DNA from: Numida meleagris
Lineage: Eukaryota > Chordata > Aves > Galliformes > Numididae
Reading direction: 5' to 3'
Assembly: GCF_002078875.1 (NCBI RefSeq)
Contig: NC_034410.1
Location: forward strand, 36,930,108-36,994,107
Length of the DNA: 64,000 nt
Below, in pieces: positions 24,297-37,557 of this stretch (positions are counted from its first letter, which is position 1; each line of letters opens with the position of its first letter). The translations under genes and the position numbers were made by a program. The notes below the pieces were generated by a model, which did no database searches, was not told the origin of the DNA, and saw nothing but the letters and a program-made list of their open reading frames with translations.

Positions 24297-27200
24297 GAGT
24301 TGACCACCAGAGTTTGTTATGCAGCAGTGTTCCTGGGCAACATACCCACTTCTGGTCACTTTCCCTGACTCAGGAGAATTATGGTCTGTGTTAGAAAAAT
24401 CAATTAATTATTTGAGAGGAGATTTCAAATTTAGATGTTATCCGCAGTGAGGAGAATGAAATTAACTTATTTAATGTCAGGTCTTCCATTAATTACAGAA
24501 TTAGCCTCCTGGCATCTGAGAATAATTTAGTATGGGTATACATTTAAGGTCCAGAAAACTCTTTGACCTTTTTCTGGCCTTAGTGGGGCCTTTGGCCTTT
24601 GGATTTGATCCTCTCCTTCTGGGTAGGATGCAAGCTGCAAGACAGAGCCCGCTAGAGGCAAGAAGGACTATCTAAGAGTATTGCAATTACAAGAGATTAA
24701 AGGGAAAATGCAGCAACTGGGGGGATTAAGCGAGTCACTCTGTCAGGGCTTGTGTCTGTTCAGCCTACTGGGAGAAAATATAGAATCCTGTTCTTTACTG
24801 GAGAGTTGCCTCCTGTTTCTTTCTTTCTCTCTTTCTGTCTCCCTCTGGTTTCTCTGAGAATAAGGTAGACTTGAGTTTTGTAAGTCTTCAGCTGTGTCGT
24901 GGATGTACAGCATACACCAGGCAAAGCCTCCATCCTAGAGACAAAATGATGCCTGAGTGTGTGGAGTCACTGTGGCTGACGTGTGGCCTGCCAGACAACC
25001 TGGCTCTTGAACTGATGTTGAGTGTCACTAATGGAGGTACAGGGATAGAGTTAATACAAGTTGGCATTGTACATGTAGTTGACAAGTACTCCTGGAATTG
25101 TTTCTTTAACTGATAGATGCTTATCTTACATGCACAACATTGATGTATATAAAACCCCCACATTCATGGGGGTAGCACAGACGTGCATAGTTACCCGCTA
25201 GAGCTGTTGTGCTTCATACCAATTGAGCGGCCACTTCTGAGCTCATGTTCTCCTGAATTACTTCTTCGTTCCATTTGAATCCATAGGCAGTAAGGCTCAG
25301 CAGTAGAATTTATTTCACAATATTGAAATAACTTGACATATAGTATCAAGGTATTGTGCATTTTAAGTACAAATTGCTTTGATCTATAAAAAAAGCATTT
25401 TAATTTTCCAAGATGTCACAGTAGGTTTTTTTTTTTTCTTAAATTGCACCACATTTGGAGAATAAGAAAATATGGGTATTTCTCTGAAGTGTTACAGAGT
25501 TTCTATAGAATTCAAATCTGATCAGGTGCCCCCCTGAGCAGGCCTTGTAATGCTTCATTTGCCAGACTGGAGTGAACTCCAGAAAAGTTTCCTGAGTTGG
25601 GTGCTGCTGTTTCTGGAGTCTGGCTTTGAAGATCAGAATAAAACATATGCATTTGGGTTAGTAATTAAGCTGTTATTAAAAAGCTTTCTTGAATCATGAC
25701 CTAATAGTCTAATTTTGGAACTGCTGGGCAACCACACCTTAGCCTCAAAGGCATTTGCAAGGTCTTTAAAGATGTCTAACATATCATAGTTACTCAAAAG
25801 CCCAGGCCTCTTAAATGAGAGATCAGTTTGATTCTTTAAGCCTGAACCTGCATCTTAAGTACAGCTTTTATATTTATTAACATTCTTGAAGCATGTTTGG
25901 GAAATGTGAACATTTTCCTTTTGCTAGTTGCTGTTTTCTTTATAGCAGCCAGGTGTTCTGTAACCGAAAACTGAGTCTTCTGCCTGTCCTTACTGTAGGC
26001 TTCATTTTCTAGGAGGGAGTTTCCTCATCAGAATTTGTTTATACCAATGATGATTTAACAAAGTGTCCTACAACTGTTCCAGTTCAACTAGATTGGACTC
26101 ACTTAATGGTATTAAGCTTTTGCCCATCATTTCTCAGGGAAAATACATCAACATCTTACTTTGCTCCAGTGTAGAGGCTCACTGCACTACATGATGCTTG
26201 GGTTTATTCCTGGAATTTTTAACATGTGAAATTTCTGTATTCAAAGTAAGTAGGACATGTACACTGTAGAGATAAAATACTTAGCAGAAGAGGTTTGAGT
26301 TTGAAATCAATTGAAGATACTTGTTTGGGTTGCTGGGTTTTTTTTGGCTTATATTAAACTGTCAGAAGCTTGAAAATAACATTTATTTTCTTTCTGCTGC
26401 TCTTTTAACTTTTACATTCCAGAAACCCTTCTCCCCTTTCAGCACTTCTCTCTAAAGGCATGTAAATTTGCCCAGCTTTCCTATTTCCTCTTGTTCTTTA
26501 CGTTATTATCAGTTGTGACATCTTGTTCTAGGAAGAGAAATGATTGAGCTATGCCCCCTCTGCTGGCAAACATGTTTTTGTGACCAAATATACAAAATGT
26601 AAAATTGTATTTGTGAAGAGTTTAACTTTTATTGAAACAAGTACAAAACTCCTTCCAATTTTATTGAAAGCAAGATTGGGGCAAATAGTGCATGTTCTGA
26701 ATCTCTGAGGGGAAAAAAAATCTTAATCCCAGAGTATGTTTCAAACATGAAACTGTTTACCAGGACCCTGTGCTGCCAGTTTGCGTATATTCAGCAGGAA
26801 TAATCTTCTACCTATTGCTGGCATAATCAGGCCTTGCAAGAGAAATTTTGCAACTATTTTGTATCACTATAGCCCCTACATTTCATATTCCAGTCTGTAA
26901 CACAAGAGGAAGAGCTGGAGAACTTCTGTATAACAGAATCCTTTCCCCTTTTGCATGCTGTTATTCTTCCTTCAGATCCTGGCAGAAAGTCCTAGAAATT
27001 GCCCACTGATACAGTAATCTATGAAGCATGTCTGAACAAGTCTTTATCCTTGTGGATAGAATCTGAGTCCACACTTTCATAGAATGAAGAAATGAGTTGA
27101 ACTTAAGTGATCAAATGGTACATGATTACAGGTTTCTCATAGTGTTTCATTTCTTTGTGCTTCTATTGTTAGATACACAGTAGACAATCTATGAACTCAC

Positions 27201-30200
27201 AAATCAGTTGGTATTAACATGAGAAAAAAAAATTTAAAACTCCTTCTAGAACTCATATTCCAGGGGATTAATGTCCAAATAGCATGAAGGAAGTTCAGAG
27301 TATGATGACTTTTGCATAGCAATTTTCAATAGCGTGAAACTGGAAGGATTTATAGTGTATTTCAATGTCAAGTTATTGGATGATAGCTTTGATGCACTTC
27401 ATCATTTTGGAGATAAAATCAGAAATCTTATTTAAGCACAATATAATTGGAATATATACAACATAATTCCACAGGAGGATAGTGGTTTAAAAGCAGAACA
27501 TATTTGAGAAGTCAAGTATTTGGCAGTGTTCCTTTCACAGAGTTAGAACTATGACACATACACAGAAAAATCATGAAGCTGCAAAGTCAGCATTAATCAA
27601 ATCTAACTCCATTTCCTGATTTGATATGGCTTTGTAGATATGTGACAAATTTACTGTATTTCTAATGGAGGTTTTTTGTGCTCTGAAGATCGAATCTTTC
27701 AGATATATTGCATTCCTCATCAACATTGTATTTCATTTGCCAACTGGAAATTTACTTTGACTTTGTATGTTAGAAAAGAAAAATGACTGTGAGCTGTTTT
27801 TTGGCACATTACCATAGTGAACAAGTTCAGTAAGGAAGAAGCATGACCTGAGTCATTTCTTGCTCCACAGAGTTATTAAATAAGGACAAGAAGATTGTAT
27901 TTGTCAAGTCCTCTGTGTATGTGACAAATGCTGAATGCATTAAGTCAGCAAATAACACACAACAAATAGGTAATTTGAGCTGCTGATGCATAGGTCATAT
28001 GTTTGCTTGTCAGCAAACAGAAACCATTGAAGAGGTAATGAGAAATCTTGAATAAGAAACTGGTGCATCTTCTTTTACAGCCTTTTATTTTTGCTTAAAA
28101 GAGTGACTGTTAAAACATCGGCTTGGTAGCCAGTCCTGCTCACTCTAGAGGTTGCACTGATGCAGTGGAGCCAATTGGCCTTTGCTAATACTTGTTGAAA
28201 GAAAGTCGTCAGGACGCAGGAAACTAAGTGATCTCAAAATGAGTCTGAGGTTACATTTCTTCTGAAGAAGTCGTGCATACAGAAAGTACAAAATTGTACT
28301 GATTCTACAAACAACGCATGCAAGAAGCTATCTTTCCACAGCCACAGGCCTGACATATTTCCCTCACTACCAGTGTATGTGGATGCCATCTGATGTAGAA
28401 CAGTACAGCTGTATTTCTCAAATGGCCAGTTTGGATGAGGGAGAGGTTCCAGTGTTTTGAACAGTACACTGACAATTTTTAAAGGATTTTCTTCAATGTG
28501 CCTATCTTTAAGAAAGTTAATATAACTTTTTAAAATGGTAAATTCTAGTCCAATCACACGATCCGTACATAGATCTTGTCAACATGCATACTTAGGTAAG
28601 AATGAATGAACAGGATACTGCAAAATTGTGTTTAGCCTAGTGAAGAAACACCTTATTTCCAATTTGCATGCCTTCTGTCAGAAGTTATTCTTGATGAATG
28701 TGAAAATATACTACTGCCAGGACAAATTCACCCTTTCCCATATGTTTAGACATAACATTCTCTTTAGATGCTTCTGTGCCAATACAGTGCTATACTACAA
28801 ATTTTAGTGGTGTTTTCTGGGTAGAAAACCATTTGGGAAACTGAGTGAAACCTCCAGGTCATAAACACATTTTCAAGAGATCATCTCCTCATAATGTTTT
28901 AATATGACTTTGCCAACAATTTTAGAAACCCTGCCTCACTATACTTCAGTTTTGCTGTGTCCAGAGCTACAAGAGAGCAATGATAATAGCATTCAGCAGT
29001 CACCATGTTCAGCTACGTCAGGCAATTAGACCAGAATCAGTGTTGCACCCTTGTGGCACACCTATTGTTTAAATGAGGCTTTTTTCCTCTTAACTTTGAG
29101 AAACTCAAATAACCCTCAAGACAGATGCATTTGGTTCTGTGAGAAACAGGATAACTAGTGCCAAGTATCTCCTGAGCTGAACAAATCAGTGTACAATCAA
29201 TTTCTTTCCTTTTTATGAAGTTAGAAGTATCTTTTATTTTGATTTCTGCAGATTTGCAAAGTGAAAACGCAAGGTGTTTGCTGAGACATAGATAAGTGAG
29301 TCACCTGACTTTGAGAAGCTGTGCCTTTTTCCTCATCTTGTAATGAAACACTCTTTCATTGCTAAATTTGAAGAATATTTGGAGATGCAGAGATTTTACC
29401 TACCACTTTTAATTCCCTTCCATTCTGATACCTTGTCTAAAGAGAGGATACCTTTCATAAAGTTTTCTCTAAGGGGAAAATGTCTTTTGCATTGAACCTG
29501 CGAGAAGTTATTTTATTCTTGTTTTTGCAGTAGTATATGTGTGCTCCATTATGTCAGATGACATACTGATAATGTTGGTCTTGGTGCCCATACAGACTTC
29601 AGTGTAATTATCTTTAGACTTGTATTTCCATTTTCACTCCACTATGATTTTACACAATCCACTTTCAGGATTTCAGAAGTGTATTTCCATTGTCTTTTGT
29701 TTTCCTAATAATCTTAGCATGCCAAAGTACTAGCTTAAGTAAGCTAGTGCCACTCTACTGGAGTCAGTGAATTGCATCATGACAATGCTGGGACCATTAC
29801 TGTGATTTATGAGAAGTTTTTTACATACTTGTGTATTAGAAGCAGGGTTTTTTTCATTCTGCTGCAAGCAGCTCTACTAGGAATGCATAAACTCTTGAAA
29901 GAGTGTATATATTCTGATAAGAACACACTGGGGAACAAGAAGAGGAGTAGGTGTTTATACTAGTGAAAATGAAATTTTGGAAATGCATACATGCCCATAC
30001 AGTCTCATGTACTATGATTGTCTGATTTATTTCTGAGTATAGTGACAGTGTATGTGATATGTACTGCTTTATTTAAATGAGAAGAGCAGAGTATATCAAA
30101 GCCTTTTTGAAAGATAAATTCAGAGATTATTTTTTGTTTGAGACTAGCAATGAAGCTCACCTTTATCAACACCCAGCGGTTTGCTGTGAGAGTGGGCTTT

Positions 30201-33200
30201 CAGTTCATATGGATTTTTCCTGGAGCACGTTAAATTCACACAGAGCTCCTTTCACTGTCCCCTGAAAAGACAGCCTCAGTGACATTTTGGCATTGTCATT
30301 CTGCCTAGCCTGCAAACCACTGTGTAGCCTACAAAATGATATGTAACCCCTTCTTTGTTGGCTGAACCTCTGGGCCATGCCTTCTTGCAGAAGAAACATG
30401 TAAGTGAAAACACCATTTCTAAACAGTCAGATATCATCTTCTATTCAAAATCAGTTTTTTCCTTAATTTTATGTGGAGTTATTTTTAATTCATATATCAC
30501 CATCTGTTCTGAAGAAAAAAAATGTTTTTGACTATGTGTGAGTCTTTCATTTACTTTTTTGCTCTGGTTGCATTTATGTTGTTACAGCAGACAAGTGTGA
30601 TCCCTGTGATAAAGGATACATCATTGCAAGCTCTGTTATTAAGAGAACATATTCTGTGCAACAGTTTTCATGTCTCTAACACAGGGACAAAAAATCACAG
30701 AGCTGCAGAATCCTCCTATGTGAGATGTTATATTATTCATTAAGGGAAAGTTGCCAATTAAAGCATATTACAAATGGTTCCACTCTAAGTAATGTTTATT
30801 CTACCCATTGACAGAGATCTTGCTTGCCCAGCTTAGAGTAAATAGATTCCTTATAATCAGTGAACATGGGCTGAAGTATTCTGCTCATTAGAGGTACCGC
30901 AGTCTGTTTTCTCATTTTCCTCTCCCTGCAGGATATGTTGCAATGAGGCCAAACCTGTTTCTGTAGCTAAAAGTCTATTACAGCGGCCAGCCACTTGCAC
31001 ACTGAAGCATTGTGGTGAAGCAGTTAGATCTCTTCAACCTATCTCTCAAATACGTTTCCCATGTGGTGTGGCAGATGTAGATGTTCGGCACAGAATGTCC
31101 TGTTTGTGAACTTCTGCTGAACAGACAAAACCTGTGTGGCTTTCTTGCTGCACTGATAACAAACCTTGTGCTCTCTGCCTGCCACAGGTACTTATCTTGT
31201 ATTGCATATCCACAAAAACCAATGAGAAATCCCCCTGAAAATCCCACATGAATATCTTAGGACTTGTTCTGAAATACTCCATCCTTGGGTAGTTGAGTTT
31301 ATTCATTGCCCTACAGAACAAATAGGCCTTTCTTATTAGTGCCTCCTGGTAGTGTACTGCTGAAAAATAATACTATAAAATAATATATTTCAGTTTCTGA
31401 AATTAGACTTGTCACTTTGCTGTCAAAACCAGCAAGCTGCAGCCTGGAAGCATAGGTTGTGAAAAGCTTGTGTCCTTAAGTAGCTTTATGGGCACAAAGC
31501 ATTGTCGTTTGCATCAGTATGTATTTTTGGTGCTAGGTCCTAACATTCTGTAAGACCTGACGATAATTAATGACTCCTCTTTATAGTACTGCGAATATTT
31601 TCATTGGCGTCACACAGGAGAAAGTATTTGCAGCAACATGCTATTAAGGTTTCCCCACTGGAGAGCATTGCCTGCAGGCCATGTACATGCAGCTAAGAGA
31701 GACAGCTTCATAGCATCATTCCTTAACTCCTGCAGGCCAGGTCTTCTCCTTGGCGGTAGTGGGAAGCCCACAGGAAAGAGCTGGGTGTTGCTGTGAACCT
31801 CGCTCCTTTTTCTTCTGCATGTCTCTATCAGTAATGCTGTAGAATGAATGAAGAGGTCCCTGACCATGGGATGTCAAAGTGTTTGAACATCTGTTCAGCA
31901 AGGAGCACTGCTCACCATTGGGGAGCTTCTGGTTGTGGCTCAGTCTCTGATAAGGCAGTCTGGCAAGCAGTGTTTTAAACATGCAAAGTCTTTTGTTTGA
32001 AAAGATAAAAAAAGTAATTTGGGATTTATATTTGTTTTTGGGTTGTTGTGTTGGTTGGGTTTTTTTTGGATGTTTATTCTTAGATATCTGTGTAGCATAA
32101 CAAAAACTCCCCTGAAAAACAATATTATCAGCCACGTAAATATATTTTCTAAAATTTGGAAGTCGTTTTAAATCCCAGAATGATGAACTAGTAGGGAATA
32201 TTAGAGTGAGTTCCACTGCAGCCGCCTGAGCGCACAGTAAGAGTTACAAGGCCACTTCTCCTCCTGATGTGATTTCAGGGGTAATAAGTTAAAGTGTCAG
32301 CTGAAGCCCCAAACCACTTGAATTTTATTTGATTCATTAGTAGTATATTAAACTGAGAAATGTATTTTGGTATTGAAATGTACACTGGATAGCTATAACA
32401 AGTATGCCAATGCCATATGCAAATAATAACTGTAATGTTTTATAGCCCACAAATGAAAAATACTTGTGGCTATTATAGAGAAACAGATGAAAAGGAATGA
32501 AAAAAAGTCACAGCTTTCTTGGACAAGAGATATGCCAATACAAAAATTTTAATTAGTATTGTTGCCTAAATTGGTAACCGTACATTGAAATTTTATTTGT
32601 GGCAGCATCGTCTAACTTGCACTAAATCTGTCCCATCATTTTTTGGAAATACATTAAAGTTCAGGCATAAAACTATTTATGCAATAAGATGTAAAATTCA
32701 ATAAATTCTCCAGCAGCAGTAGCTGTTGATGTTGCTAACACTAATTCATTCTCCAGAAAGATACTAATGTTTTTAAACCACTGTTACTTCCTGCTGTTTA
32801 TTCTGGTTTGTTTACCACAAAAACCTCTGGACAATGGCAGACAGATTTTGAAAGACATGATGTGTGTAATCTCTGTCTGTAAAAATTATGATTCTGTATT
32901 TAAATGCAGTATTTGCGGTCATATCCAAGGAGGTAGCTGTTCATCCACATTTGTGAACACCCTTCATTCACACAACCATATTTTTGAGAAAGACAAATTT
33001 AGTTCACCTGCCAATTTACCTCAGTTTTCTGATTTTCATCAAAAAAGGTATTTCTTTGCTCAGGACTTTTTAGGAAGAAGTGGCTGATGAGCAAGATGGG
33101 TTTCTGAAAGGCTGTGGGACTTACAGGTGTAGTTTCTGTTTGGGCACTTTCTTCAGTGGTACTGCAGGAAGCCAGAGCACTGGTGTAGTTAAATTGCCAA

Positions 33201-33967
33201 GTTAAAAATAACACACACTAGAGTAAATAAAAGAAGCCAAACTTCTTTTTCTTTTAATTTATTCTTCTAATTTCCCATGCTACTCAGTGTAACTTTTACC
33301 TCTGCACAGAAAATTTTGAAGTATTGTGATTTTTTAAAACCTTGACAAGATTTGAGTCCCAAAGTCGCCAATAATCACTACTATTGATGAGTTGAATAGA
33401 AGCCTAAGAATCTAAATGAAAACAGAAGTATTCTTTAAATAGAGAAAACTCACTTTCAGTACTGACTGCCCTCACATGGGTGGACACAGTGCTTGGTGAA
33501 TGCCTGCAGGCAGCCCCAGCCAGGGCTTCATGGGCATTGACATCGCTGGGGAGCACATGCCCCATACCTTCCTGTGCCTCTTCCTTCACTTCTGCTGCAA
33601 TCACTGAAAGATCATATTTGTCCCTTAACTGTGGGCAAAGCTTTCTCAGAGAGTATATGAGAGAAGGTGTTAAAGGAGTACACTGCAGTTTTCACAGCAT
33701 GGTTACCTCCTCACACCTTTATTGCATTGGGCCCAATCTGGCCTGAGATATTTGGAGACCTGGCTATCCAAAGTGGTGGCTGGGAGCACGTGTAAAAGAA
33801 ACTGATCATCCAGCTGCTTCATGGATGTATTGCTCTACCTCAGCTTCACAATCAACAGACCTGTACATCTAATAGACTTGGAATCCTGTGCTGGCTTTAA
33901 GCCTTCTGTGGAAGGAGGACACGGAGTGTAACAGAAGGGAGATGCTGAAAAGGCTTTGCAGGTTTCA
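24297..33967. other. AT-rich intron, about 9.7 kb, no recognised transposon
   Basis: The longest stretch free of recognised transposons. It contains only short frames (at most 166 codons, at 31716-32216 on the - strand), T runs near 25427 and pyrimidine-rich CTTT/CTGT sequence at about 24814-24850. A faint CR1-tail-like TTTCATAGAATGAAGAAATG lies at about 27077. Confidence 0.5.
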
Positions 33968-34172
33968 TGGAATCATAGAATCACAGAATGGCTTAGATTG
34001 GAGGGGACCTTAAAGAGTTCTACCCCCCTGCCATGGGCAGGGCTGCCACCCACCAGCTCAGGCTGCCCAGAGCCCCATCCAACCTGGCCTTGAGTGCCTG
34101 CAGGGACAGGGCACCCACAGCTTCTCTGTGCAAACTGTTCCAGTGCCTCACCACCCAGTTTCCTCCTGCCTC
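33968..34172 (-). mobile_element. CR1 LINE 3' end fragment
   Basis: Starts with GGAATCATAGAATCACAGAATGG (reverse of the CR1 tail) followed by GGAGGGGACCTTAAAG, then the CR1 UTR and end of ORF2 read backwards (CCCATCCAACCTGGCCTTGA, CTGTTCCAGTGCCTCACC). On the - strand the decayed coding part reads KLGGEALEQFAQRS with frameshifts. Its left boundary is sharp and its 5' (right) end fades near 34172. Confidence 0.9.
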
Positions 34173-37000
34173 TACTTAGCACATTGGATTTTCCACAGCT
34201 GCATTGCTTTGTTGTCTTCTTGGGAACTCTTTTTTTTGATTCTGAAGCTTTGGTGGTTTTCTTTTTATAATCTGAGAACGCAATTTTAGGATACATTTCC
34301 TAACGTGGTAAACTGAAAATAATTTAAAGTAGATGAACATGAATTTGCATATACAATTTCACACACAAGATTTCTTTTACAAGACTCACTATGGTGGGAG
34401 ATTTTAAAATTGAAACCACCACAGCCTGGTGGCTGAGCACGCCTGGTGTGGCCTCCAGCGGAGTGCCTGAGAGGAACGCGTAAACCACATTGGTGCTTTT
34501 AGGAAAAAGGACGGAAGCACTAAGCCTGATGCATCCCATCAGGGAAGTGGTGCTCCGTGTGCTGAACTCTGCTGAGCTGGCTGTTTCCTTGTGTACGGCC
34601 TATCTTGAGGTAATTCATGGTCAGCTTTGTGTGGAGCCTGTGGTACCTCTGCTACACAAGAGTGTCACTTGACATCAGCCTTAGGAAATTCCTCTGTTCT
34701 GACATTCTCCTGTCATTTTTGCTACACTTTGTAGGGACGTCTATTAGCACGGGTGAGTGTGTTGTGGTAGGTGGATGGCTGTTTTCAGAGCACAGCTCCA
34801 GCCCTGCATATACTGTACATTTGGCTTTAAATATGGCATGGATGCATTTTGAGGGAACTGCACTAGCTTGATAGCACTGCCTGGGGAGAAAGAAATGTTT
34901 CCATGCAAAGATTGTCGTGAGCTGTGGTGCGATAGCTGGAAGTGGCTGGCCTTATTAAGTGAAGTTCCTAGAGGTGTTTGCATGTCTATGCAGCTGTAAA
35001 ATAGCCTTTCTGCAGTCCTCTTTTTTCTCCCTCTTTCTCTCAGTTTGATGTTTCAAGCTGAATTATATATTGTTGTACGTGAGCTTCTGTCTAGAAGAAG
35101 ATTAAGAGCAAGAACTAAATCCCATTTGTGTTACTCATGTGGTTAGCTCTGCTGCTTTTAGTGTGTCTACTTGAACAAATAAAATAAAAACTGATTTAAT
35201 TCCAAATCCTTTTACTGACTGGCAGGGAAGTGTACTCATTGACCATAATAATATCTTAGCTGAGTACTACATGCTGTCTCTAAATGATACACATTTTTTA
35301 GTCATTAAGTCACATTAAGCAGTACTAAGTTTTGCCCTCAGTATAAGTAGTCTCTTGCAGCCGCATCTGTCTCTTCAGTATGCAGAGAACATGAAGGGAA
35401 AATTGTGTTTTACACCATTATCTAAGAAATTGCAAAGCTATGAGAAACAGATTACTATTAATAAACAAAATTTTCTTCAAAAAGCTATGCATACAGTTGT
35501 GAAGAAACATCTGCTCTCTCTACCAGAATATACAATTGACAAGTACATTAATTTTAAAAAAGGATTATTTTGAAAGCATCGAAACCAGCAGAAGTGCAGA
35601 AACGTGTGACAAGAATATGCGGGCACGCTGTTGTAATTCGATATGATCTGTCAGAGGAATACTTTTTCCTCTTAATACAGAAAGTGGTGTATTTAAGTCT
35701 TTCTGAGACAGCGAGATTTCTGCTAAATTGTCACTAACAGTGCAGGTAAACCATTGCTGATTTTGATCACATCCAAGTTATTTAAACAGGCTTTAAATAT
35801 TCAAAGGCTTTAAATGTCTCCACCATGCCTTTCCTCTGTGTTAGAAAAAAGCAAGACCTCTTTCTATTTAAAGAATTACACTTAGTGCAATGTTTGTGGA
35901 CTGACCATTACAGGGAATTATACAGTTGTGTTTCCACTTAACCCATAAATAACCAGCAAAGACAGGCAGATGTACAGCATGTTTTCTCATGGCATTCTGT
36001 GTGCCTCTGCCAGGAGATTGCACTTGTAGCCACAGAGCATTTCTTCCTCCATCCAAGTAGAGCTGCCAGCAACATTGCAGTCAGCAGTGATATTCTTATG
36101 ACCTGGGACATTTATCCACTGAAAAATGGATTTATTAAAAAACTGCTCATGAGACACAGACCACCAAAGAGCCTCCAAGCACACACAATTTGGACAGAAG
36201 CCATCTAGTCTAGCACTGAACCAGAGACCACAAGATGGACATTGCTGTGGCTTATAGCCATTTACTCCAGTCATACTTGCCCTCCTGTGAATACCACAAA
36301 GAGGAGAAAACACCTTCTTCTGTATAAATCCCTACCCTTTGCTAGTGAATAATCCCTTTCCTTCATTACCCCATGTTACACTCCTATCCATCCTGCATTC
36401 TCAGTCTTCCACCATTTTGTACACATTTTTAAATTCATATTTTCAGTTACACTTTGCAAGTCTTTCTGAAAGCAGTAATTTAGATGGAGCCTGAGTGTAA
36501 CAGAGTACCGTATATCCCGTAATGTGGTCGTGGTGTGTCGCAATTAATCATTTATAGAAATGTATCCATGTTATTCTGAGTGCAGGGTTTAGTAATTGCA
36601 GTCATCTGCTGTTTGCTTTGAAGATACAGTAATTAAACAAGCACGATTAGGACAATAAAGATAAGCAATATGATAAGGATAAATAATGTAACTCTAGGGT
36701 TCACAGGTTAAGCTTCATGTCTTTTTCCAGTTGAAAATTTCAGAATGACTGGTTTTCTGTTGTATGGTTCTTTTTGTGGTGCTAGTTCTGACTCAAAGAC
36801 CAACGTACTGCAACAAATGCGTACCACCAGTAATATTATGAACAAATAAACAGTGATGAGAGACAGTATCACCAGCAGCTGAAGCTGGGAGATGAGCTGG
36901 AACTGAAAAAAGGAAAAAAAAATAACTCTAATGTAATTTTTATCATGCAAAAAACATCTGTGTGAATAAGGTCTCCAAATTGTTGTTCCTGAGGAAATTA
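34173..37000. other. Intron sequence between CR1 and mariner
   Basis: No recognised element. The frames at 35987-36313 (-) and 34617-34871 (+) are unremarkable. Confidence 0.5.
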
Positions 37001-37557
37001 TGAGGAGGGATGCTCTGAAACTAATGCCTCCTATTTTATTATGTTGGCCTACAACATCAGAGGCACATGTTGGTGTTATGGCAGTAGAGGGTGAACCTTC
37101 CCACCAATATTCCATTACATTTTGTTGCCATGCAACAGATGACAGCAGAGGGGCAGTCTGACAAAATGGTGTCTGACATGGAAGTGTGTATGAAGCAAAG
37201 GTGTGTAACTGAATTCCTTCATGCAGAAAACATGGCACCCATTGACATTAATCAATGCTTGCTGAATGTTTATGGAGACCAAACAGCGGATGAGAGCACA
37301 GTGAGACAGTGAGTGGTGCATTTTAGCAGTGGTAATGGCAACAGTTGTCACATCCACTGGTGCAGATTTTTATGAGCACATAATGAAGGCTCTTGTTCGT
37401 GGCTGGTGAAAATGCATGGATAATGGCAGTGACTATGTTGAAAAATAGTGTTTTGTAGCTGAGAATTTGCTCTATCAAATAGTGTTATTGTGCTCTTTGT
37501 ATCTGTTATAGTTCCTATGAAAATAAATGGGACGCATTGCTTTCAGAGCAACCTACA
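37001..37557 (+). mobile_element. Mariner-derived DNA transposon, internally deleted (copy 2)
   Basis: Flanked by TA at 36999-37000 and 37558-37559, the target duplication expected of mariner. The left end is TGAGGAGGGATGCTCTGAAA; the right end, ...GCATTGCTTTCAGAGCAACCTACA, is its imperfect inverted repeat. The left 320 bases hold a transposase N-terminus and the right 180 bases the remains of the C-terminus, joined after GGTAATGGCAACAGTTGTCA and the TGGTGCAGATTTTTATGAGC motif shared with copies 1 and 4. Confidence 0.92.
37166..37312 (+). pseudogene. Mariner transposase N-terminal remnant
   Basis: About 48 open codons, MVSDMEVCMKQRCVTEFLHA, then ENMAPIDINQCLLNVYGDQT, then STVRQ and a stop where related copies have RRW. 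This corresponds to the first helix-turn-helix of a mariner transposase. The catalytic DD(D/E) domain is missing. Confidence 0.8.

Noticed and set aside
27077..27130. Possible decayed CR1 tail (TTTCATAGAATGAAGAAATG)
   Set aside because: Only the octamer-like start matches; the following sequence does not track the CR1 UTR well enough.
31716..32216. 166-codon - strand frame
   Set aside because: Runs through T/G-rich low-complexity sequence (KKTQPTQQPKNKYKS) and has no recognised homology.
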